A stretch of DNA of 64,000 nt. Source: Thermothielavioides terrestris NRRL 8126 (lineage: Eukaryota > Ascomycota > Sordariomycetes > Sordariales > Chaetomiaceae). Position 1 is the first letter of the stretch. Every line of letters starts with the position of its first letter. The stretch is taken from assembly GCF_000226115.1 (NCBI RefSeq), contig NC_016457.1, forward strand, positions 5,332,001 to 5,396,000, read 5' to 3'. Both the position numbers and the translations under genes were made by a program. The notes under the pieces were generated by a model. That model was given only the letters and a program-made list of their open reading frames with translations. It was not told the DNA's origin and ran no database searches. Shown in pieces: positions 10,013-21,244 of this stretch.

Positions 10013-11571
10013 ATGCTTCGTCCCTCGCTCAGGCGGGCTCTGCTGCGGACCGCCGCAAGACGTGTACCATGGGCAACGCGATACAGCACTGTTTCCAAGA
10101 CATCAGACCCCTTGAGGGTCTTATTTTGCGGCTCCGACGAGTTTAGTTGCGCCTCTCTGCAGGCCCTGTACGATGAGCAGAAGCAGAACTCGGAGCTCAT
10201 CCGCTCCATCGATGTGTTAGTGCGGCCGGCCAAGCCGACAGGGAGAGGCAACAGGATAATGAAAGACGGTAGCACCGCCCGCAATCATGATGCTATCTTC
10301 AAACAAATACAGCGTTTTAACACATCTTGGTAGTTCCCCTTCGAGCACTTGCAGAGCAGCTCAGGCTTCCTATCCATGTCCGAGACACTTTCAAAGGTTG
10401 GGATGTGAGCATCCTCCACCCTGCTTCAAAGCCTCCCCATGCCAGGTAGTTTCAACACCTCCATGATATTAATAACACCATCTCAGATGCCCAAGCCCGC
10501 CGGTGACCCCATCAACCTGATCATCGCCGTCTCCTTCGGTCTCTTCGTCCCGCAGCGCCTCCTCCGTGAATCCAAATACGGCGGCATCAACGTCCACCCG
10601 TCCCTCCTCCCCGAGTAAGTACCAGCCCTCCCACTCTTCCGACCCCCCCCCCCCCTCTTTTTCCTTCTTCTTAGCCATCCACAACCAAGTCCATTAACAA
10701 CAAGAAAAAAACAACAAAAAGTCTCCGCGGCCCCGCCCCAATCCACCACGCACTCCTCGCCGAGCGCAGCCACACGGGCATCACGGTCCAGACGCTGTCC
10801 CCGACATCCTTCGACGCCGGCGCCATCCTGCTGCAGACCCCGCCGCCGGGCACGCCGATCCCGCCCGCCTGCACGTTCCAGCAGCTGCACGACCTGCTGG
10901 CGCCGGCGGGCGCGCGCATGCTGGTCGAGGCGCTGCGCCAGGGCTTGCACGTCCACGCCGCCCCGCCGTATGGGGGGGCTGGGTCGCCCCCCGCCGCCGC
11001 CGCCGGGGAGGGGCAGGAGGAGGAGGGGGATAATCGGCCGGTATCAGCAAAGGTTGGGGGGGTGGTGGCAGGGGAGGACGGGAGCGGGCTGGGAGGGCTG
11101 AGGTATGCGGGCAAGATCACGACGGCGGACCGGCAGGTTTGGTGGACGAGGTCGGTGGCGGCGGGGAGGGGGCATGGTGGGAGCGCGCGAGGGGTGGCGC
11201 TGCAGGCGCGAGTGCTGGGGCCGTTGTGGACGTATCGTTCGGTGAACGGCGTGGAGAAGAGGGTGATTCTGCAGGACGTGGAGGAGGCGGTCTCACCCTG
11301 GCCGACATCCGAAGTTGTTGACGATGATGATCAGGGGCGAGGTGGCTCCTCGGCAGAGAAAGGCCTTGTTGCCTGGGTACTGAAGCCGAGAGAAAAAGAT
11401 ACGGGAGGAGGGAAGTCGGAGACCGTCACGCTCGAGTATGTTGTGGAGGGCAGCACGGGCGCTGTTCTTGTGCGGATGCCGGACATGTCATGCTTGAGGG
11501 TGGGGAGAATCTTGGTCGAGGGTTCGACGTCGAAGCCTGCGAGCAGCGTTCTTCGCAGGAAACGACTTTGA
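10013..11571 (+). CDS. fmt1: Mitochondrial methionyl-tRNA formyltransferase
   Basis: Adds a formyl group from 10-formyl-tetrahydrofolate to initiator Met-tRNA in mitochondria. Exons: 10013-10268, 10334-10404, 10487-10614 and 10722-11571, in phase, giving 434 residues. The ATG at 10013 opens a basic, Arg-rich presequence (MLRPSLRRALLRTAARR) expected for mitochondrial import. The catalytic domain shows LFCGSDEFS, PAKPTGRGNRI (folate/substrate loop) and HPSLLPDLRGPAPIHHAL, which carries the family's catalytic His and Asp pattern. The C-terminal half has a Gly/Ala-rich insert near VHAAPPYGGAG and GLRYAGKITTADRQVWW, the usual start of the C-terminal tRNA-binding domain. The first donor, GTAGCA, is non-consensus but restores a Val and the frame. 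It converges on the STF2-like gene. Confidence 0.93.
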
Positions 11572-11956
11572 GACCATGTGTTCGGGTAATCTGTTGAGAT
11601 GTCGTTTCCTCATTGGGCGAGGGTTGACACATGTATTTGTATCTAGGTGTGTATGCATAAACTTGGGCGCCTCATATCACTCGTAATTAACTGCATCGGG
11701 GAACGAATACACGTTCTGTCAAAGCGAACCGCGTCCATCAACCGCTAATTGAGGCTATCGTACAGCGTGGCTCGCCAACCGCTTGATGGCTAGCCGAGCG
11801 CAACGTCATGTGTGGCAGTCAGATAGAAGGCATTGCCCGAGTGCTAGATGCCCAGCCAGAAACGCCTTCCGCCATGATTCATGGATTCCCGCAACGCATC
11901 GCTCGCAGGTGACTGCCTCACAAGCGCAAGACCTCCCGTCTCGCATCCAAGGTTGT
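11572..11956. other. Convergent 3' intergenic space
   Basis: 385 bases between the stop codons of the formyltransferase and the STF2-like gene. No coding signal or repeat seen; it should hold both 3' UTRs. Confidence 0.5.
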
Positions 11957-12506
11957 TTACATCTCCTTGTGCGGCTTGCCCTCGTCGACGCTGGTCCCGC
12001 TCGACGAGCTCTCCATCTTTTCCTCCTCTTCCTCCGGGCCCATGCTCTCTTCGAAGACGGGCTCGGGCTCGTTGACCTCGAACTTGCTCTTCAAGTTCTC
12101 CAAGTTGGCCGAGATGCTGCTGTTGGAGCGGCGGCGCGCATTGGTGAAGTTGAAGTTCTCATCGATCACCTCGTCGCCGGCGTTGCCCCTGACGGTTCGC
12201 GTCAGCGGAGCTCTCGCTGCTTTTTCATGGAAAATGAAGCGTGGTGGGATAACTGGGCGCAGCACCGTGACTTACCAGTTGGCCCGGCCGCCACCGTTCT
12301 TCTTGGTCTTCTTGGGATCGGCATCGGGGAAGCCGTGCTTCCCAAAGTACTTGGGCAGATGGTCCTGCGGCAAAACAGTGCCATCGGCCAGACCGGCGTG
12401 GTCCTTGTCGTTGTACTTGTGGGAGCGCGTCACTACAGGCCGAGAGAGTCCGTTAGCACCACAATGATGCCACAGCATTGCAGTCCGGGGCAAGTTGAGC
12501 CATACT
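11957..12506 (-). CDS. STF2/TMA10-like hydrophilin; start codon split by an intron
   Basis: Resembles yeast Stf2 and Tma10, small hydrophilic proteins linked to ATP synthase inhibitor stabilisation, ribosome association and desiccation tolerance. Coding pieces are one base at 12506, then 12276-12432 and 11957-12188, giving 129 residues. It starts MTRSHKYNDKD; LPKYFGKHGF and GGGRANWGNAGDEVID match the PKYF...GKGNWGKPGDE signature of the yeast proteins, and ARRRSNSS matches their RRGSN. The tail is acidic (GPEEEEEKMES). The A of the ATG comes from the upstream exon (AAGA then a GTATGG donor) and TG from the next (CTGTAG acceptor), so no intact ATG exists in the DNA at the start. The frame before the acceptor has no ATG, which supports this model. 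Confidence 0.85.
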
Positions 12507-13535
12507 CTTGATGAATTTGGATGGAAGACGGAGAGGGTAACAGTAGAGGATGAAGCGAGTTGTTTGATTCGGCGTGCGACTGTCAGGTCGATGTTAGACT
12601 CTCGCAAGTGATGCGGGGTTCAGCTGAGCGAGGTAGAGAAGGAGGGGTTCGAGCTACAAATAAGCAGGGAACTGCTCACTTTCCGATCCGTTGATGGCAA
12701 AGGTGGCCGATAAATTGAACTCGAAGGATGGGTCAGGAGAAAGGAGAAGTAGGCGTGCGGTTCCTACCAATGGACTGGGATGGAAGGAAGTAGAATAGCG
12801 ATGGGCGGTTGATGGTTTGTTGGAGTCTGGAAACTGAAGGAACTGGTGATGGGGCAGCACACAGGAGCTCCTCGCTTTTAAAGCAAACAGGCAAGGTTCC
12901 CAATGGGCTCACTCCAATGGCAGACTTGGGGTTCAGCCAGTCACAACTCGGGATTGATCAGGCGAGCGGCTCCAAATGGCAAGAACAAGGGGCTTGGTCG
13001 GGAGGCTGCGGCCAGTGAGGAGTCCAGGGGGCGCTGGGAGGCGTCGCGTGATTATGGTGTGCTACACTACACTACCAGAGGCTCTCTCCATGTTCAGGCA
13101 TTCCGTGATCTGCGCCCATGGCAAATTCGCTTTCAAAGAGCAGATCTCAACCATCTAAACACCCAATTTTAACACGGTAAAGTTTTCAGGGTCTTTTCCT
13201 CCACAATTGATGGCAATTGAGAGCGCTGTTTGTTGTTGCTGCCTCTTGCGAGGCCTTCGTTCTCGACTGTTCTCCTCGCATGGGAGAATGCGTGTGACAT
13301 CAGACTCCCCACCTACCTACCCGCGTCTCATGGACTCCTGGCGGTTATTCTTAAAGAGGTCCCGCCAAGACTAATTTCGGAACCTGCCGCTTACAAGTAT
13401 TTACAAATTGCCGCGAGGGAGCGGGGTCGCCACGACTTCGAGCAACATCAACAACGAAGAATTGCAAAGACTCGTAGCAGCAACTTCGTGAAACCTCAAC
13501 CAAATTGAAAAAAAAAGAAAACGAAGTTAACCCGC

Positions 13536-13580
13536 ACCCTAACCTTGACCCTCACCCTAACCATAACCCTCACCCTAACC
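13536..13580 (+). repeat. Degenerate telomere-like ACCCTAACC repeats
   Basis: Three ACCCTAACC units and two imperfect copies (AACCTTGACCCTC, CATAACCCTC) lie within 45 bases inside the inverted-repeat element. The irregular spacing argues against a true telomere junction. Confidence 0.6.
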
Positions 13581-13582
13581 AG

Positions 13583-13607
13583 CGGGGGGCTGGCGCCGCC
13601 CCCCGCA
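13583..13607. repeat. GC hairpin inside the MITE-like element
   Basis: GCGGGGGGC pairs perfectly with GCCCCCCGC across a 7-base loop (TGGCGCC), giving a very stable stem at the centre of the element. Confidence 0.6.
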
Positions 13608-15326
13608 CCCCCGGCGAACTAACCCGTGGCTAACCCGTGGCGATAGTGCAAACCCCTTGGCGGTCTTGGCGGGGTACTGACGCTGTAAAAACATTGCCGA
13701 CAATTGGCCGAAATTAGTCTTGGCGGGACCTCTTTAAGATCCAGCCTCCTGGCTCTCCGGGACGTTGGCGGTTTGCGGGGTATGCAGTATGTACAAGCGC
13801 GCCGCCATTCCCTTATTGGCTAGCGCAGCGTGGCTGACTGGCCCCGCTGGCAGGGTCCCTCTGTGCTTTCGGGGAGCTAGAGTCATCATTGAGGAGGCAA
13901 GTGGAAGACATGCAAACAACGGGCGAGGCGAGGGAGAGAGACGGAAGAGATTGGGATCAAGGTTGCGGCTGCGTTTGGCATTGGGATTGTCAGCACCGCA
14001 TTGAAGCTTTGATCAGCATCTCAACTCTGACATGATCAGACAGCTTCACCGCGGCTGTCTCCGCGCCTGGACTGGTCCATAGTTATCAGGATCCAACACG
14101 CAAGCCGTCGCGTGACCCGATGACTCGACATGTATCTCGGCCGAGCTCCGTGTCAGCGCTTTGCGTACCTGACATTGGGACCTTTCAACTCGGCAAAAGC
14201 ATATTTAAGGGTCCAAAGAAAGTCCTTTGCCCTGTTGTGGAAGGGCCCAGCCCTTGCCGTGCCTGCGCCTCCAATGCAACACAGTTGCTTGTTTCTAGCC
14301 GGTACCTGAGTTACGGAGGCTCGATACAAACTAAAAGAGTAATGTCACTGGCTGACAACGTAAATCAACAATCGAGTCATTCCTGCCATTGCCCGGAGAA
14401 CTGGGAACCTGATCATCAGCCATTCGCGACACTACGAGACACGGACGGTCGTCTGTCTAGTGGCGGATTGTATCAGGTGCGTTGAGCTGGTGATGGCCAT
14501 ACAGCTAAGACCAAGATAGTCCAAACCCATCAAGTTTGTATGTACAGTGCCCTCACGTGTTGAGCAAAGCAAACCTCATCTGTTTAAGTCCTATGATACT
14601 CTTCTTCTCTTTTCATTCAGCTTGTCTTGTCTTCTTGAATGCGATCTGAGCTTTCCATGTTCACCCGCGCGCATTCGCAGGCGGAGCGTTGCCTTGACTC
14701 ATTTGGCTCACGGAATGGCGGCGCAGTGAAGGATGATCTTGAATGCCAAGGCCGACATCGGCCAAGTAAATCGTACTGTACAGAGTACTGTGCCTGCCGG
14801 TTCTGCCGAGCTTGTCGATTGCTCTTTGTGTCGTCCAGTCATGAGATAGCAGTGCATCAATGCACTAACAGCTGAAGTAGGGTCTCTGGTACGCAATGAT
14901 ATGATTGAAATGTCTTTCCGCATCTTTCATATCCTGTAGCATGTTTGGGACTGCATTTAATTTTGCAGTATGTGAGGATGGTCCTCTGATTGCTCTACCG
15001 TTTGCTGGCACTGTGTAGCGTCTGCAGGCATGTGTTAGTGGCAATGCTTCCATGGTAATGTGGACTGCTGGGTCGCAGTGCGATGGTCAACTAGGTAATC
15101 TCCGCTGTAAAAGTGAGCAACTCCACGGAACTCCTCGCCATTACCAATCTTATCAGCTTGGCCACCCCTCCCCTCCATACTGCGAAGATTGACTGTAGCC
15201 GCGCTTGAGGTATTAAAATTCTCGACAACAACCCCCCCTCACTCTCCTTCCAGCAATACCTACGGTCTTCCGCACTTCCCTCCGCTCGTTTCCACGCAGG
15301 AATATTTCTCAACAAGCACCGTCAAA

Positions 15327-16526
15327 ATGCCTCCGGCCCTCGACCTCTCGCCGGATTTCAACCCCACCACCACCGCGGCCGCCCCTCCATCCTCAACAAC
15401 AACTACAACAACAACAACCACCTCCAAACATGGATCCACCCCATCGACGACCGCCCCGCGAACCCTCCTCGTCGCCCCTCCGTCCCTCGCCACCCGCGAA
15501 GACCGCATCAGCGCGCTCTTCGCCGCCTACCCGCGCGCCTCCGCCGACCTGCAGATGCTGGACCGCCTCGCCGCGGGGCTGGTCGCGCTGCCGGCCGCGA
15601 CCTACGACCTCGTGCTGGTGCTTACCGACGCCGACGCCGGCGCCGGCGCTGGTTTCTCTACCGCAACGCAGTCGCTGCTGGCCGACCGCGCGGTGTGGGC
15701 GCGCCTCGCGGCCGCGCTCAAGGCCGGCGGGCGGCTGCGCGGCGAGGACGGGAGCTCGTTGAAGCCCGGGGACGGGTCCGCCGCGGCGCGGGAGGCGGTG
15801 CTGGCTGGGCTGGTCGCTGCGGAGGGTGGCGAGGCGGGCTTTATGAAGCCCGAGTATGAGGAGGAGGAGGTGGTGCCGTTGCGGTTGGGGCTGAAGAATA
15901 AGAAGGCGGAGGAGGGGTCGAATGGGGCGGGGAAGAGCGCGGCGGCGCCGGCTCCGGCGCCCGCGGGGGTGGGGTTTGTGGACTTCAGCGATGATTTGGA
16001 GTTGGATGCGGACGATGACGACGATGTGATTGATGAGGAGACGCTGTTGACGGAGGAGGACCTGCGGAGACCGATCCAGCAGCCGCCCGAGTGCCAGCCG
16101 CAGCCGGGGAAGAAGAGGAAGGCGTGCAAGGACTGGTACGTGTTTTTCTACTCGGCTTCTGGCAGACTCCGTTCAAAAAATATATTGGCTAACAGTTCTC
16201 CACAAGCACTTGCGGCCTCGCGGCGAGACTGGAGGCCGAGGACAAGGCACGCCGCGCCAAGGCAGACAAGGACCTGAACACGCTCAAGCTGAAGTCGGAG
16301 GACCTGAACGAGCTCGATTTCACCGTCAAGGGCAAGACAGGCTCTTGCAACAGCTGCTACTTGGGCGACGCGTTCAGATGCGATGGTTGCCCTTACATCG
16401 GGCTGCCTGCTTTCGTACGTCTTCTGTGCCGCGTAAGCCCGCTAATTCAACGGACAGAAACTAACCACGCTTGAGTAGAAACCTGGCGAGGAGGTCAAGA
16501 TCCTGAACAATGCCGTCCAGTTGTAA
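15327..16526 (+). CDS. dre2: Cytosolic Fe-S cluster assembly factor DRE2 (anamorsin)
   Basis: Electron-transfer partner of Tah18 in early cytosolic iron-sulfur protein assembly. Exons: 15327-16135, 16207-16414 and 16479-16526, giving 354 residues. An N-terminal methyltransferase-like domain (about residues 45-190) follows a Thr-rich low-complexity run. A linker with [25 protein letters not shown] leads to the cysteine-rich C-terminus: [22 protein letters not shown] holds the first cluster site (four Cys, the third completed across the splice), and [21 protein letters not shown] the twin CX2C motif. It ends [15 protein letters not shown], close to the family ending. Reading through the first intron would destroy the CTC motif, so the splice is required. 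Confidence 0.95.
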
Positions 16527-17027
16527 GGCGGGGCAGCGGATGTCATTCGGGGGGCATCGCGAAGAAGCGGGCAGGAAGCCGCCTCCAGACTTAGGAGGGG
16601 TGTGAAGAGCTGGCAGTTTGGGCTGTGTCGGTGTGTCACCGCCTAATACCGCCAGTGGAATGGGGCAAGCCGATCAAAGGCGAGCTGTTTGATGATATTA
16701 AGGTCATGGGCCAGTGTTGATAGACACACCGTGGTATCGCATGGTTTGATGAGGCGTTTATGCTTTTCGGAATAAAAGAAACTCATCCCCATCCGCAGCC
16801 AAGTTCTTTTGAGCCAACAGGGGCATTTTACATGCATGTAGCGTGTTTCTCATTCCCATCAGCTGAGCCACAATAGCACAAGAAAACCAACAGGACCAGA
16901 AAATACAGTTACCGCTGACGCCATCCCGACCATACCAACAATCTACAAGACGACCCATGGATGTATGTATGTACGTGCTGTGTATGCCTCACTTTCAAAA
17001 CGCTCTGTCGAACCCAATCCGGGCGGA
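16527..17027. other. Convergent 3' intergenic space of dre2 and kex1
   Basis: 501 bases between two stop codons with no coding signal. An AATAAA at 16771-16776 could serve as the dre2 polyadenylation signal, 245 bases past its stop. Confidence 0.45.
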
Positions 17028-19102
17028 TCATGAACTTTCCCCGGCTTTTGCCGCCTTCTCCCTTCTTTTCCCGCCCTTTTTCGTCGTCCCTTCCTCCTCG
17101 TCATCCTCGCTTTCTTCCCCTCCCAGGCTGTACCTCGCATCAGCCTGCTCCTCGGCGGGCGACCGGACGTGCAGCGAATCCAGCTGGTTCTCGTCGAAAT
17201 CGCCGGCCTCCAGATCCCTGTCCCTGCGCAAGGTGCGCTGGGTGCGGAAGGTCTCGAGGCGCTCAGACGAGCTGGAGGAGCCGGCGGCCCGGCCGGGCCC
17301 GTCGGCCAGGCCCTGGTAGCCCTGCCTCCTGCGGCGGTCGCGCCAGACGAAGTAGCCCCAGGCGGCGGCGGCGACGGCGACGATGACGAGCACGATCTCG
17401 CCCGAGCGGCGGTAGGCCTCCCACTTGGCGGCGTCGAGCTTGGCCTTCTCGGCCTCCTGGGCGGCAGTGCCGTTGCCCGCGGCGCCGCCGACCGTGGTCT
17501 CGGGTCCCTTCTCGCCGTCGAGGCGGCTGTCGGTCGGCTTGCCACCGATGGAGCTGATGTCGACGCCCATGAAGCGGTCGAGCATGTCGCGCGTGCGGCG
17601 CGGGTGGTCGAACGGCACCATGTGGCTGCTGTTGTAGAAGACCACGTAGGTGAGGTTGCGCGCCTCCTGCCAGAAGCCGGCAGGTTCGCCCTCGAAGGTC
17701 CATTCCCGGCGCGGCGCCCAGGTGCCGGGCGACAGCTCGAAGCCGCGGCCGCCGTTCCACGCCATGTTGCTGATGAACGCCTCGGTGCCGAGGTGGTTGC
17801 AGATGAGGTCTTCGGAGCCGGAGAAGAGGATGACGGGTATCTCGGCCAGGATGTCCGGGAGGATGTCGATCGAGGGCTTCGAGTTGACGGGCTTGAAGCT
17901 CTGGCCCACCTGGCCGTTGCATTCCACCCAGCCGGTGACCTTGTTCGGGTTGACGTGGAGGGCTTCGACGACTTCCTTCTGGCGAAGGTACGGGGTGACG
18001 TGAGCCAGATCGGGCGGCCAGTTCATGCCGCAGGATGGGTAAGTGTCTTTGAGGCGCACGTCGTACATGTTGTAGCATTCGAGTTGGCCGTCCTTGCCGG
18101 GAGTAGCGGTGAACCGCAGAAGATCCTGGAGGATCTTTTCGCAGTCCGGGCTATCGACGGCGCCCTTGCTGACGGCCAGCTGCTTCTGGCAAATGCGTTG
18201 CTGGACCTCGAGTTTGTTGCCGATGTCACTGCCCTTCTGCACAAGGCCCCTGTCGAAGGCGTATTGGAGGTAGGCTTCGTACTGCTCGGGCGGCGAGATC
18301 CATCCGTTGCCGATGAGGAGGCCCATCAGGTTCCACTTGTGCTTCGTCGTCGGAAGCTTGTTACGGTCGAGAATGTGCTTCGCGATGTACGGGATGTACT
18401 GGCCAGCGTATGACTCTCCGGCGATGTAGAGCTGAAGAAAGAGAGAGATTAGAACAGTTCACGGCAGCGGATATACAGGACGAGGCGTAGCTCACATCGT
18501 CGTGTTCGTACTCTGGGAACAGAGCATACCACTTCTCCAGGAAGATGACGAACTGGTCGGCCATCTCGTCGAGCTCGTGCAAGTAGGCGTTGGTGTCGAC
18601 ATAGCTGTAGCCGGTGCCGACGGGATTGTCGACGAACATGACGTTCGCAAACTCGTTCCAGGCGCCCTCGTTGTAGACCAGAGTCTTGTCATCCTTTACC
18701 CGGTAGGGGCCAATCTCCATTACCGCACCATCCTCGGAGCTGCAGCCCGGCCCGCCGTTCAGCCAGATCACGGTCCGCTGCTTGTTCGCGATATGCTGGT
18801 TCTGGAAATGCCAGAAGAAGATGTTGCCATTGTGTTCGGGGGTGATCTCGATGTGTCTAGGGCATCCATATCAGCGGGGCCGCTTCGCCCTCGCCCACGC
18901 CCTCGCCCCGGGGCCGGACTGGGAACGCTTACCCGGCGTGCATCTTCACGGGAGGCGCTTCGGGTGCGCCTGGAAGCGAATGGACAAAATAGTCAGCGGC
19001 CGTCTTGTCGGCGGCAGCCAGCGGTATTATCCACGGGAGAGCGACGGCCGCGATGAGGGCAGGCAGGCGCAACCAGCCTGTCGGCGACCGACGAGGGGCC
19101 AT
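17028..19102 (-). CDS. kex1: Pheromone-processing serine carboxypeptidase KEX1
   Basis: Late-Golgi membrane carboxypeptidase D that trims C-terminal Lys/Arg after Kex2 cleavage of secreted precursors. Exons: 18933-19102, 18496-18856 and 17028-18431, giving 644 residues. The start has a signal peptide ([18 protein letters not shown]). The peptidase S10 domain contains [10 protein letters not shown], the catalytic Ser in GESYAGQY (about residue 184), Asp in SGSEDLICN (about 385) and His in NSSHMVPFD (about 447). A single membrane segment, [18 protein letters not shown] (about 530-550), is followed by a basic then acidic cytosolic tail ending in KAGESS. This layout is diagnostic of KEX1 and not soluble vacuolar carboxypeptidase Y. 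The gene is divergent from sfm1. Confidence 0.96.
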
Positions 19103-20198
19103 GGTGGATGGCCGTTGGCAGTTTGCGCGCCGGTTCGGAAGCAACAGGTTAGGTAGGGTTGAGAGGGTGGAAATGATACGGGTCGAAAGAGTGAGAGGAG
19201 TTGCCGGCTACCTAACAATGCCGGCGGCGGTCATGGAGACGGCGAAGAAATGGAGACAAAAACGAGGAGGATGTGGCTGTTGTGTGGGTGTTGTGGTGTA
19301 TGTGTAACGTGGGTGAAGAACGGGGCTGATCTGTCCTGAGATACGGCTGACGACCGCTCATGGCTTGGCGTTTGAGGCCAAGCCCAACGGGGAAGTGTTA
19401 ACGTCAGTTACTCAGCAGGGATAGGTGGTTCTGTCTTGTGCTGCCTGAAGTTAGTGTACTGTACCTTAGGTACCTTACACAAATTAACCCGTAAATGTAC
19501 CGAAGTCACGGCAGTGGCAGTGATTGATGGAGGAACCATGAAAGCTGCTCCGCGCACATGAAGGGGTTATGGTAAACGAAAATCATTTACTTTGTAAGGC
19601 CCCTTTCCCTTGCTCTGTACTTTTGAGCGAGGTTGTCGCAGAAGAGCAAGACGCCCGTGTCGTTTCAAACTGCTGGATCCAGCCAGCAAACGTCGCCTCC
19701 GCCACTTCCGGAACGGGGCTTGAATAAGACGTTGCAACTCAACTCTCCGGTGAACAAAGAGCTCTTGAAGCCCTTCCGAGGGATCCATCCTGTGTCATAA
19801 CAGGCCTTACATTGGAAGGGCTCAGAACACCCCATCTTGTGGTATTAGACACCGCCAATATGCAGATCTCTTTGAAAACCGAGGAGCAATCAGTCCCTAC
19901 ACTGAATTATTTAGCGTGTCCCTGGCTCACTTAATGGTCCTTTTCAGCCGCCCAAAATCCTTCACTTGATCTACACTACTGTGAAGTTAGTGGGGCCTGA
20001 GCCCGATCCGATCTCCCATCTCCCGGTTCATCTTTTGCCAAGCCGGCTTGGCATCGGATGCCGTGTGGTTCGCAAAACTAATTCGGAGCTAAAATTCGAT
20101 ACATCACCACCCCGTAACCAGCGCTGTACTCTGTCTTTCCTTCCTCAGCCCTATCTAGCACTTGAACCCCTGCTAGCCTTTGTCCAAGCGTTCCACAC
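19103..20198. other. Divergent promoter region of kex1 and sfm1
   Basis: 1.1 kb with no supported gene; both flanking genes start from it. Short open frames are present but show no recognisable protein. Confidence 0.5.
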
Positions 20199-21003
20199 AT
20201 GGCTACTGCCAGCAGCAAAACGTACATCGTCGAGCACCTCGACCCCGAGCTGGGAACCTGGTCCGAGCTGGAGTACCTCGCCATTGCCCGCGAATCGCAG
20301 GAAGCTGGCGCCAAATTCTGTCTGTCATCTTTGCCCGAAACGTTCAAGGTTCCCGAGGCTTTGAGCAGTATTCCCTCCTTCACGGCTGAGACTCGGAGTG
20401 TTGAGGACTTGTATGCAAGCGACAAGTCCCGCGTGTGCCTGCTTGATCCCGCTGCTGCCAGAGACCTCGCGCCGGAGGACGGCGAGAAGTTCGATGCATT
20501 TTTGTTCGGTGGTATCTTAGGTTTGTTCAAGGAGCCGGCGCTGAACTGCATTTTGCCGCGTCAGGTGCTAATTGGGTTGCAGGAGACGATCCCCCGAGAG
20601 ACAGGACGTCTGAGCTGCGAAAGAAGGGCTTCGAAGGCCGCCGGCTTGGGCCGATCCAGATGACCACCGATACGGCAGTCCGAGTTACGCGGCTGGTTGT
20701 CCAGGGCAAAAGTGTGTGGATCAAAGCCTACACTATTTCGGGAGCTGCTGACTGACTACTGTGTATGCGTCAGCTCCCCTAAATGAGATACCCTATCTGG
20801 ATCACCCAGAACTCAAGTTCAACAAGCATGAGAGCACTCAGATGCCCTTCCGATATGTCAAGGGCCAAGATGGGAAACCGATTATGCCCGAGGTGAGTGC
20901 TGCTGCTTTCGGCAATGACTTGTTCCTAGCTTACAAAACGACACAGGGCATGTTTGATTTGATCAGACAGGACTCGGACAAGGCAATTGATGATTTATTT
21001 TGA
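20199..21003 (+). CDS. sfm1: SPOUT-family protein arginine methyltransferase SFM1-like
   Basis: In yeast Sfm1 methylates an arginine of ribosomal protein uS3 (Rps3). Exons: 20199-20520, 20583-20711, 20774-20892 and 20947-21003, giving 208 residues, the usual size. The first exon begins MATASSKTYIVEHLDPELG and contains FCLSSLPE and VCLLDPAA. The SPOUT knot region is assembled across the first splice: FDAFLFGGILG joins DDPPRDRTSEL, then RRLGPIQMTTDTAVR. The third exon gives FNKHESTQMPFRYV and the last GMFDLIRQDSDKAIDDLF. These motifs follow yeast Sfm1 closely. The next gene on the same strand starts 241 bases after the stop. Confidence 0.93.
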
Positions 21004-21244
21004 GACCCAAATTTACTCCTTTTCCCGTGCGATCTGGAACCCTGCCAGTTTTGAGATGCAACGCCGGCACCAATACCGTGGGGTTCTTCATCGTGATCGG
21101 GGTAGCTTACCTATCTTATCTCAAGCCCCGCCTTAGTACCGAGCGACACTGCGGCAGCTTCGAAGATCCCAAAAACCAGGAACACAATCGTAGGATTACA
21201 CAGGAACAGCCTGACAGCTCCGCGAAAACGTTCCTGGGAAGGAC

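Larger units (their letters stand above)
13335..13753. mobile_element. MITE-like non-autonomous element with 32-bp perfect inverted repeats
   Basis: The 32 bases at 13349-13380 are the exact reverse complement of 13708-13739; the core contains CTTAAAGAGGTCCCGCC. Similarity fades outward over about 6 bases. The 8-base sequence CTCCTGGC occurs directly repeated just outside, at 13335-13342 and 13746-13753, like an 8-bp target-site duplication (hAT-type length). The interior, about 325 bases, has no gene but holds degenerate ACCCTAACC repeats (13536-13580) and a 9-bp perfect GC hairpin at 13583-13607. A related single arm lies at 9884-9937. The size and structure fit a MITE; the superfamily is inferred only from the duplication length. 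Confidence 0.75.
12507..15326. other. Long divergent intergenic region containing an inverted-repeat element
   Basis: About 2.8 kb between the STF2-like gene (-) and dre2 (+). It includes the STF2-like 5' UTR (roughly 12507-12650), the repeat element at 13335-13753 and the dre2 promoter. Otherwise I see only short chance open frames. Confidence 0.55.

Noticed and set aside
13536..13580. True telomere or chromosome end
   Set aside because: The repeats are few and degenerate, both flanks carry housekeeping genes, and the motif lies inside an inverted-repeat element.
17169..18413. A 414-codon open frame antisense to kex1
   Set aside because: It lies opposite a well-supported serine carboxypeptidase with all catalytic motifs; the antisense product is Val/Glu/Ala-rich shadow sequence.
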